Below, piece by piece: positions 27,101 to 39,100 of a stretch of DNA of 64,000 nt (within the stretch, counting starts at the first letter, position 1; each line of letters begins with the position of its first letter). This DNA comes from Cydia pomonella (lineage: Eukaryota; Arthropoda; Insecta; Lepidoptera; Tortricidae). The stretch spans positions 2,294,001-2,358,000 of the forward strand of contig NC_084721.1 in assembly GCF_033807575.1 (NCBI RefSeq), written 5' to 3'. The notes below the pieces were generated by a model. It made no database searches and was not told where the DNA came from. It saw only the letters and a program-made list of their open reading frames with translations. The position numbers were made by a program, and so were the translations under genes.

Positions 27101-30100
27101 TAAGCGTCCTGCCTTTATTAAATATGTTAAAATAAAATAGATTAAAGACGGTACTTTGAAGTCACTGAGTCGCATATCGTCGCTATACTTACTCAACCTC
27201 GTATCTATATATTAGATACGTATATAAGATACGAGTTTGAGTAAGTATAGCGACGATATGTATGGTAGCTTTATTGCAGTAGATTGTATACGGTTTATCA
27301 CTAACGTAACTACGTACCTAACCGTTGCAGTAAGTTTTTGAGAAATACATCTCAGCTCAAAGTTTAGTACCCTGAAAATTTGGCTTCTGTCTACATTGCT
27401 TGGGTGTAAGGTGTAGTACTACAGAAAATAGGTAACCGTAGACCATAGATTAATGTGGAAACCTAAAGTACCTAGAAAACAAAACGCGCTAAAATACCTA
27501 CCTACATTTTAAAAGTATCAATCTGCTTAAAATCAGGGCCTTATCCTTCACCAAGTTATACTTGAAGGTTGATATCGTAACTTTAGATAATTAATGCATT
27601 GAACGTAGGTAAGTACATAGTAACTACTTAAATAACATATGAACATTTTAAACGCTTTTCAAATAACATAGTTGACTGGTAAGAAAACATTCAGGGCATG
27701 ACATTGTCACCCGCTACAAAGTCAATATCAATGTTTGTGCTACTCTTGAAATATTAAAAACGTCTTTCCCTATTCAGGTCACTGGGGCTAGTGGCTACAC
27801 TTGAATGGAATGGAAAAACTGAATAAGAGCATGTTGGATCATGCTTAGTGTAGGGTTCCGTTAGCAGCTACCGCATTAATTTAATCTCCGAAAACATTAA
27901 GTGTCATATTAGGTAATTTAATAGGTATAAGTACCTCGACCGCTGCGCCAACCATTTTAAGGCGACGCATTGTGAATTTTGGCGTCAGGTCAGGTATCTT
28001 GATTTTTTCAGCAATCACAAAACTTATGAAAGTATTGTTTCATGAACTGGTTATTTACGGCATCGACTTAATTTCTGTAGTTGCAAATACAAAACTGTTT
28101 AATTTTGACAGCAGAGAAAATCGTATCTAAAATGCCTCTTTTTACAAGTACATACCTGTGGCCCTAGTGAAAAAGGGTACAAGTCTCTGGCAGTTTAGGT
28201 GTATAAGGGCATAAGTGTTACGTGGAACTTACACCCCTTTACACCTGCGCTGCCAGAGACTTGTACCCTTTTTCACTAGGGCCACAGATACATACATTGC
28301 AATTGCAAAGGAGGAGAGCCAATTAAACTTGCAAGATTGGACCCGTACAAACATATTTAGATACGTTACCTGTAGCTATCTAACTATCTTTGCACGAACC
28401 CAATCTAGCAAGACTGGACCATAATTGGACCCATTTCCCGACTGTGTTGTGTTGTGTTGTGTTCCTGCCGGTGAGTAAGGTTGCCAGAGCTCAACGAGGG
28501 GAGGGAGTTAGGGTCGGCAACGCGCATGTAACTCCTCTGGAGTTGCAGGCGTATATAGGCTACGGAAACTGCTTACCATCAGGCGGGCCGTATGCTTGTT
28601 TGCCACCGATGTAGTATAAAAAAATAAAATAAAAAAAAGCTGAAAATTTGCATACATGTAGGTACCATCGAGCTGATCCGATGATGTCTCCATCAGGCGG
28701 CCTTTGGAACTCTGTGATAAAACAACCCAACCTATGTGTTCGGGGTTTCAGGGTCAACCTATTTTTTTCAATGAGTAATAGTTTAGTTGTCTGTGGAAAG
28801 AAAAGTACAGTCACCGATAAAATCTTGTATCAAAAATGAATGTTTTGACTAAAACTTATTTCATTTAATAAACCCTTAACTTTTTGTTGATATCGACGTA
28901 ATCGTAAAACAATGAACCGAGATCGTAACGATATGCGAGTAAGTACAATATGTGTACCGATATTACCAACATTGTCTTTTATTATCGTTTATATCGAGCG
29001 TTGCGTGATCGGCTGTACGAGGGCATTTAACCCATGGGTGAAATGTCTAAAACGAATTCATTTTGGTACCTTTTAACCCGACAACGGTGAAACGAAAGAA
29101 GTATTTTAGTTTTGTGAGTGTTGCGGATTTATTCGTAACAATGGATTGCTGGCCAGAAAAAGATGGTGAATGTGCTGTACATGTTGTGGTGGTGATGGGG
29201 AGTATGCTGTTGAGCAGTGTTGGCCGAACGTTAATTAGAATTGACCGTTAACCATTACAAATTGAACCGTAATCCGTACTTCATACAGTTAATTTTGTAA
29301 TGGTTAATGGTCAATTCTAATTAACGTTCGGCCAACACTGCAGAGGGCCTGCCGCGAACCACGTTCGACGTGTTATTCAATGAATCATTAATTAACATCA
29401 CACCTACCAATATACCTACAGTTTTTGTTGTTAACTCATATTTATTATGTATTTTTATGTTTACGTTATAGGCATTATGTTAGAGTTAATGTACCTATTT
29501 ATTTGAATACATTCAGTAACTTCTGAGGAATAACATGGTTTATGCAAATATCAAATTGTGTGTTTGAATATATATTAATGCCTTGTAATTAAAATAAAGG
29601 AGGTGTAATGTGAGTGTATTTAATAGGTCCTAAGCTGGATTCCTGCAAACTTTGTTTTTCTCGTAATCAATTCTTATTTTTTCGACTAATAGGTCATAGT
29701 TTTCTGTTAGGTAGGTAGAGAGAGTTAGACCAAGTGATTTTATAGCCCAGACTGTGCAAGTATTATTTTATACGTACAACTTCTATGCAATTATGAATCA
29801 TAATTGCTGAAAACTTACTTTGGTCTAACTGTATATTATATTTAGTCGAGTTAATAGTCTGTGCGGAAAGAGAAGTCGTGGAATGTATGGGCCTATTCTA
29901 TGCCTCTGAGCCTATGTCCCTTTCTAATGAATGGCACTATCCCTTTCGGCCATTTAGGGTTGTCAAAATTCAAGTCATTATCTTATCTGTGGTCGTGCAC
30001 GTATAGGGACGTCAAGTTGTGCCAACCTTAATAATTGCTCGGAGCAATGTTGAACCGAAGAAATGCTGAAAGGAGGAGTGTCGCCCCACTGATGAAAGTG

Positions 30101-33100
30101 CCGGACGCCTTTCCATACTTGTTTCCTATTAATATTTTTAAAAGCTTTCAGCGTTATCGAGTACAATCGTTACGTTCGTAATAGTATGTAGGACCTTATC
30201 TGCCATCGGCCTTGGCTGCTATTAAATCTGTGTTAGCTTCCACAACGGTGTTATAGACACAGGTATAGGCGGGTCGATAATGAATTTTGTTACAAACTGA
30301 CTTTTTTACAAACAAAAATTTATTTTCATCACACTTGCTTGAACAAGATCTTATTTCATCATTTTGAGGGCCCAACGCTCGTAACAGAGATTAAGTACCT
30401 ACAGTCGATAAAGTGACAAAAATATGTACATACTGCCTTAATATATAGGCAATAAGGTCGTGTATACATATTTTTGGCACTTTGTCCGTACCGATATTTA
30501 ATATCTTGATTGTACCTACTAATCTTTTTTAAATAAGTATCTAAAGTATATCCTAGCCATAGAGCTACGAAAACTATTCGATTCATAGCAAATAAAAAAA
30601 AAACAATAAAAACAAAAAATGTTTTTTTTTTTTGAGAGATTATTTCCTAAAACATTCACTTTATTAAAAAATGGTTGTTGGAGACCCGTATTCGTTTGAA
30701 AGACCTATTATACCCCACACCGTTGGATTAAAGCGAAAAAAAAAAAATTGGAACGACGAAGCCATTTAAAGGCTTTTTTCAGTTTTTTCTGGGAAGGGGT
30801 GGACGGTAGACGGGTCTCTGTCCACGACGCAAAAAAGATACCTGGCGTTCAATAGGTTAAACGTAATTGGTGCTTTGAAACAAATCTAAGGCAAATACAA
30901 CAAACCGAAGAATACAATTTTCCACGTGTTTATTTGACACGATAAAGATAAGGTTAGGTTTGCAAAATGTGCTACGGTTGCAGCACTACTTTGCCAATAC
31001 GGTCCTTAAACTCGTTGCAACACGTGAGCGAAGTAAACGCGGTCGCGCCTCTTGCCGCAGGTGAGTTATTATTGGCAGTATGTTGACATCGAATAACGCT
31101 CTATATTGTTAACTTTATAGTAGGGCATCTTAGCCTCCTCTCTAGCACTCCTTTTGATAATGCGGTCCACAATGAGTGCCGGGACCCCCTCGGCGGGTTC
31201 TCTGTTCGTAGTCGCTTTCCTCTACAAAGCGGGAAAACGCTGGGAACACATTGAATGCCGGGACCCCCTCGGCGGGTTCTCTGTTCGTAGTCGCTTTCCT
31301 CTACAAAGCGGGAAAATGCTGGAATGGGAAAACGTTGGCAGTGAATGCGTTAAGCTCGTTGCAACACGTGAGCAAAGTAAACGCCGTCACGTCTCTTGAC
31401 GCAGATAAGTTATTATTGGCAATATGTTGACATGGAAAAACGCTCTATATTGTTAACTTTATAGTAGGGCATCTTAGCCTCTTTAGCAGCACTTCTTTTG
31501 TCAATACGGTCCTTAAACTCGTTGCAACACGTGAGCGAAGTAAACGCGGTCGCGCCTCTTGCCGCAGGTGAGCTATTATTAGAAGTATGTTGACGTCGAA
31601 AAACGCTCTATTTTGTAACTTTATAGTAGGGCATCTTAGCCTCTTTAGCGGCACTCCTTTTGCCAATGCGGTCCTTAAACTCGTTGCAACACGTGAGCGA
31701 AGTAAACGCGGTCGCGCCTCTTGGCGAAGATGAGTTAGTTATTGGAAGTGTGTTGACGCCGAAAAACGCTCTATATTGTTAACTTTATAGTTGGGCATAT
31801 TAGGCACTTTAGTGGCACTCCTTTGGCCAATACGGTACTTAAACTCGTTGCAACACGTGAGCGAAGTAATCGCGGTCGCGCCTCTTGGCGCAGATGAGTT
31901 ATTATTGGCAGTATGTTGACGTCGAAAAACGCTCTATATTGTTAACTTTATAATAGGGCACCTTAGCCTCTGTAGCCTATGATATAGATTCCATGCTTGG
32001 TTCTCCAGTCTAATAATAATAGGACCCGAATTCAGCCTATGAATGTGGGAGCCGTGTTGTACAGCTGCTATCGTGGCCCACAAATGGTCTCGCCGGAAGA
32101 TCATCGTTGACTTTCGGGTCAACATGCTGAGGCGAGCCCAGTAAGTTTGTTACGAAAATAAATGTTTTATGCATCATCCGCCCCGTGCATATAGAGCGCA
32201 ATTTATGACGGGGAGCAAGTGGGGCTCCTCTACACTTCCCCGGAGCTAGTGTCCAGCGTAATGGCTTTAGTTTTAGTTCTGATAAATATCCTTAGGACAA
32301 ACTAACAGACTGTAGCCCTGGGATAGAAGCTTTTTTTTTTCATAATCTTATAACGTGGTTGATTTATTGGGACAATTTTCTTGAGAGCAGTTGGACAGTT
32401 ATCGCCGATTTCATATATACGATTAGTATACACATTATATTCTTGCGTTATTGACAAAGTAAACAGTATAATGGGGCGTTTACAGTTGCACAATTAAATG
32501 AAAATTAGGCACTGTCGCCTAAGATTCGAGCGTGTTTTTATGTCAACATACTGTTTATGGTTTAACTTCGGTATATCGAAATCACGTGTTTAACCGGATT
32601 CCTCTGTCCATGTGGTCCTCGGATCAGACCTATCCTAACCTAACATCTATTTAGATAAACCGATTAAAGAAAATCGAATGTTGCTTCACCATCAGTGTCC
32701 TGAGAAGATACGAGGACCTGCCTCTTAAACGGTTATATTCAATATATAACCGTTTAAGAGGCAGGTCCTCGTATCTTCTGAGCTGATAGCAATCACATAA
32801 AAAACCACATCCAGTATTTCAATAATACTGGATGTGGTTTTTTATGTGATTGCTATCAGCTTTAGCTAATAAGTAAGTAAGATAAATACAATTTCAACGG
32901 GCTATTATTATTACAGATTTCTGTTTTATTTTTATTACAAAATGGTTAAATAACCATTACAAATTATAATTTATAGGTACTAATTTTACTAAGTTCTACT
33001 CGGTCGGTGATACGTTTTCGTTCAATTCTATTATATTGCCTACTAAATTTACTTACTTGGTACTTATTTAGTTTTAATTAAGTATGTATATGACCGCTAT

Positions 33101-36100
33101 ATCATCACTATCATCAGGCGATGACTCTAACAAATAAACATTGTTTCAGACATGTCAAGCATTCGAAATTTAGAAGATTAGGTAGAATTCACGGTGAATT
33201 ACTTAGAAAGTAGCTTACTATCACAGGTCACTTTTTTTTTCTTTTATTATTGGGAAACAAACAGCGAAAAATAATACATATGTTTAAACAAATATAGAAT
33301 ACACACAAGCCATAACAGTTTCCACTTATAGAATAATAACATTCTTTGCTGCTCAAACCAGACTTATACAATTTGGTTTAACTTGACTGTGTAGTGTACA
33401 GTAGGTTCAGGTAAGATTATTAAACTTTAAACTTTATTATTGTCTTTATTTTCTAATATAATATAAAACGAACCTGCTAGTTAGTTAAGTTGCTGCGGGA
33501 TAAGTTCGCCTTTGTACAAATGATGTAAGTATGTTCTGTCCTGTTTTATGTTTCTTTCTGTACAATAAACTGTTCTACTACTACTTCTACTAGAACTAAA
33601 GTAATTATGTACGAGTATGTAAATATATATTCGATAAGATATGAAACAAAACAAAATAAATAACAAATAAATTCAATAAAATTTGAATTCGGATAAAAAT
33701 AGAATTTGTTACTAACAATAGGGTTAAATTTAAAAGTGTTTCCATTGACCTAAGTCTGGAGGCCGACAGATGAATTTGTACGGATTGCGACACACCCCCC
33801 TATAAATAAAACATTTAATTTAATTTGCAAATTTAAGCAGTTTAATTAGTTTTAATTGGGTAATTACTTATTCTCATTGATTAACTACAACGATTGAATT
33901 TTTATTTGTTTTGGCTTATATATACCTATAGTGCAATCTTAATGAATATACATAATATATGTACATAAATAATTCAATTAGCAACTCTTGATGCAGTTTT
34001 TAGTTAAGTAATAAAACAACAAAATAAAACCCTGACCCACTAAATAACAATGAGTAAATATAAACACTAAATAACATTGAGTAAATAAGTAGATAATGTA
34101 GTAGGTATAACAATTTATTGTAAAAATAAGTAAAAACCGGATAAGAGATGTCGGGCCATGCTCAGTGTAGGGCTCCCCGCTTGTCACAATTAAATAGGCT
34201 GCCTTGAACGGGGGCTATTAGGTATAGTATCCTGTGTATAACAAGCATAAACTTTGCAGCACTTTTATTAGGAAGGGATAAGACTTTTTTGCAAATATAC
34301 TAAAAAACATCTTTTTTTTTCATAATTTTTGGACCCATGATTCAAAATTTAGAGGGGAGGCGCTGCTATGTTAAATAGTAGGTACATTGTGCAACGAGCG
34401 GGGAAAGTGAAATTTTGGAAGCGAGGGTGGTAATTCTCGACAGCCGCAGGCTGGAGGGAATTAAAGACCCGAGGTTGCAATATTCTTACCCCCGGAGTTA
34501 CACCTAATGTTTTTCATCACACTTGCGAAGAAAAAAACTTTAAGCGAAATAATTCTTAAATACGGTGGTATTTCAAACATTCGTCCGCCATATTGTCATT
34601 CTTTGACAGGTTAGGCATCGAAGGCACAGACCTATTCGGCATTCAGCTACGATTGAAAATTATATAAAAATATTTTAAACATAAACATACATATTAAATT
34701 ATTAACGGCAGTATTTTTAAATTAAAACTCATTTATACTACGTGGTTTCTATGAATTCGTGACATAATAAAAAAAAAGTTGTCACTCCCAAGGGAGTTAT
34801 AGCTTTTTTTCGCAATCCATAACTCCCGCGAGAACAATATAGGCCTTTGTCCTTCAGTACACCTGCTTGAAATAAGATCTCTTTCAAGCAAGTGTGATGA
34901 AAACACTAGTATTTGACCAATTCGGTCATTGTACTACATCTTCGACCGATTATGTAAATAGGCAACCAAAATAGATATACAATATACATACATTATATGT
35001 TATACTGGTAGTTGATTGCTGTTTAGATATGGTTCGTGAAAGCTTAAACTAGCCCACAGAGCTTTGACCTCTTTAAGCGCGAGTCGGATTCGCCCATGAA
35101 GAATTCCGTACCATTTATGACGTATTAAAAAAAACTACTTACTAGATCTCGTTCAAACCAATTTTCGGTGGATGTTTGCATGGTAATGTATATCATATTA
35201 CCTCGTAACTGTCGTGTCGATTTAAAACAGTCCCTTCGGTCGTGTTTTAATTTATCGCCACTCGTTTCGAATTTAGGTCTATGATTGTACCTACTTGACG
35301 CGATTAACATTTAACAAGATACACTTATTTATATGTTTATGCACATGGCAAGGAACATGTGTATCTTTTTTGTTTTCATCTCGTGAATGTGTATCCTTGA
35401 GTTTACCCTTTTTAACAATAACAAACTAAACAACATCAGGCTAATAAATGCCAAGGTCGAATGAAATTGCTAACTACATGCACTTATAGGTACTTATAAT
35501 TACACTTCAAAGTATTGCGCAACCAATTACCTTAGTATAGGGTTGCCATACGTCCCGGTACGCCGGGACATGTCCCGGTTTGAAGCATGGTGTCCCGGCG
35601 TCCCGGCCGATAAGCAAATTAACCCGGTTTAAAAATCATAGTTATTTAATAGAGTGCTGGACTCGGTAAACAGTAATATACCTACAATAAACGCGACTAA
35701 CTAGCTAGGCTAATCGTACGTGGATAGAACGACGTAAGCGCTGACACTTGTCCGTTCACGTTTCACGAATTTACGTCAACAGTGTCAACACATTTCGGGA
35801 TTTTCTTTAAAAGTCCCGGTCAGAGTCCCCACACTTATGGCAACCCTACCTTAGTAACAATACTGCGGCCCTATTCGACATATTTTTGTGACATGCCGAT
35901 GTTTTTTTTTTATACCGTAAAATGCTGCAACTTTGCCATTTAAGCTCAATTTTGCCTATTTCATTTCAATTACGATCTCTCGAATTTGCTTAGTTTTTTC
36001 TTGTTTTTTACCATTTGATAGTAATTTTCATTATTCTGGCAACACATATTTAATTTTTTTACAATGGTAACTCCATTGTTGCTCCGCCAGTTACGTATCA

Positions 36101-39100
36101 TAAGTCGGCGTGAGTGGCAACATTTTTTTAGTGTCTCGCAACTTTTGAATTTTTATCTACGAAAAAGGTGTTTTTTGAGAAGTGGTAACGTCCCGGGGTA
36201 AGTAAAGACTGTCTATTTCCCGTAAGTTTAATATTTTCAAGAAAAGGACATGATTTCAGCATTATAACATACTAGGCAATATTGGGCAGTGTTTTGGAAA
36301 CTTGAATGACACAATTTTGCCTGGGTCTAGGGCTGTCACTAGCTGAATTTTATAAATGTACAGAAAAGAGTAAAAATAGGCTTGCCTAAACTGCTTAAAT
36401 GAGTTTATTTATTACAAACTTTTTATTAACTTGCAATGTTTGTTTGTTTAAGTCAAATTTTGCAAGTCGATTTTCACCGACTTTCTGTGTGGGTACCTAT
36501 GTAGATCTGCTGACAATGCAATTATAAACTAACGTTAACAAAAAAACTTATGGGTATTAAAATGAAAAAAATTATAAAAAAAAACTTATTGCAATCTGTT
36601 ATTATATTTTTATTGTAGTTACTTGCAATTGTATATTTATCGTATTATAATTATGTTGTATGTTTACAATCAATTTTCAACCACTTATTAGCGACCAATT
36701 GAGGTGTTTGACATACTTATGTAACTTGGGTGACAATGCAATGTTTATGGTACCATCGAGATGGTCTGATGATGGAGACCGAAAATAGCAACTTCTAAAC
36801 TACACATAATAACCCACTGTGTTTAGGCTCATTTGATTTGTCTTGCAGTTATCTTTTTTATCGAAATCTGGGTTGTCAGGTGTCAGGTCGATTACAATTG
36901 GAGTTCAAAGGTGATGGGTGATTAGAACTTTACAATGAAATAGAATTTTACACTATAATAATGCATTGAAAATTAGCAAAATAGTGTATCTGCAATGTAC
37001 TTGTAATAAAAAAAATTAAAATAAGTTCAAATTATTAAATACTAAAAGAAAAAGAAATCAAACAACATTATATTACATTTGTTTGTTGATTATTTTGTAA
37101 CTAACAATATAAATAGATTTTTAATAATAATATTTTTTTGGCACAACCCTACAGTTAACGATATTTTTGTATAGAAAGTTTGTGGAACCTGCTACAACTT
37201 TACCTATTGCATGTGAAAAAAAAAGTATTAAGCTTATGGCCATAATTTGACTGTCAGGGACAAGCATAATGTCTCATGCACAAGAGTAAATATTATTGCA
37301 AATAGCAACACATTATTTATGGAGATATCCGTCTAGGCAAAGTTACGTCTTAGGCCTACAACTTTGCCTGCCACTTGCTTGTAAATCGGAAATACAGTAT
37401 GATTAGGTAATGATATTTGAGTCTTATCTGGTAAAGCATAGGGTATGTTTTCCGACTAATACTCATGAAACTCATAATGAAAAATAGGTTCACAGATATA
37501 AGAAAAAAACGTCAAAATCCAGACAAAGTTGCAGCGTTTTACGGTACTACGTCGGTGGCAAACAATCATACCCGCCTGATGGTAAGCAGTCTCCGTAGCC
37601 TATGTACGCCTGCAACTCCAGAGGAGTTACATGCGCGTTGCCGATCCTGCTGACCCTAACAATCCGCAGTCTCCGCACCCTCTGCTCTGGCAACCTTACT
37701 CACCGGCAGGAACACAACACTATATCGAGATGGTCAATAATTGCAATTAACGTTCGGCCAACACTGTCGACATGCCATTACTAGAACAGAGAGCCGATTT
37801 TTGAATTTCGAGCGCTCGATTTCGTCATTCAAAAATGTGGAAAACGGTGAAATGTTATTTTTGAAATACGAGCGATAGAAATTGTGAATCTAGTTGTACT
37901 TGTATTGGCATTGATCACTTGTTTTCAATTATATTAGTAGAATTTAAATGCCTAGTACATAGGTCACTAGATAAGTTTTGCAATAGACAAATATGAAACA
38001 AACAGGTGGCCTATCACATATACCTTTTAAAACTATATTTCCATAGACAATGATTGGCTGGAAAACATTTACTTTCCTTTTAAATTTACTTATTAAAAAA
38101 TCTTAACTTTGTATGAAATGAAAATGTATTAAATATGCGTAAATCGCCCTTAGCCCACGCCGACGTTTTCAAAGTTTAAAACTATTTTTTAATCAGTAAA
38201 TTTAAAAATAAGGTAAATGTTTTCCGCCCAAACATTGTCTATGGAAATATAGTTTTAAAAAATATATGTGATAAGCCACTTCATTGTTTCATATTTGTCT
38301 ATTGCAACTTATCTAGTGACTTACGTAGTGGAGATCATATTGGAGGGAACCACACGAAATCGAGGGCTCGAAATTCAAAAATCGGCCCTCATTTCTAGTA
38401 ATGGCATCTCGACAGCGTTGGCCGAACGTTAATTGCAATTCCATTATAAATTGAACCGTACACCGTAACGGACGGTTGCGGGTTACGGTTCAATTTGTAA
38501 TGGTTATTGTTCCGGATAGGAACAAGGATTTAGTTATATTAGAAAGCAAACCACAAATCAAATATAATAAGTACTGTTTAATTACAGTTTTTGAGATGGC
38601 TTTGAATAGTGTGGTTTGTGTGGCGATAGGAAAGCAAGTGTAGGGAGCTGAAGGCTCCGGCATATGTGTCGTGAGGATGCGGAGCTGTGATTGGCTAATT
38701 ATACATATCACGCGATATTCAGGTGTTATGATTGGGTGCGGCTCGATACAATGCGAATATGTGCTCTGTGTAGTGGAAACAAGGTTGAACTCAGAATAAA
38801 CATATAATTAATGGTAAACGTAGCGAAGCGGCGTGAACAGTTATTGACCAATTGCATTAACGTTTCGGCCAACACTGCATCTCGAAACGTACCCGATATT
38901 AGGCTTGAGTCGGTCAGGACCGAAGAACTAAAAGGAATGAAATCCCACCACAGACCGAAAGGAACTTAGTTCATCTTAGCGCTCTTAATCGGTCTCGGTC
39001 CTTTAGTTCAGTAGTCGGTATGTCAGCGGGCCCTCAGTACCAAGTAACAAATCGGTCGGGAGCGAATGATCGGAATGAGTCAAGGTCAAGAAATTCGCTC

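Noticed and set aside
31011..31990. CRISPR-like repeat array
   Set aside because: Units are long (about 163 bp) with no short repeat/unique spacer alternation, and the genome is eukaryotic.
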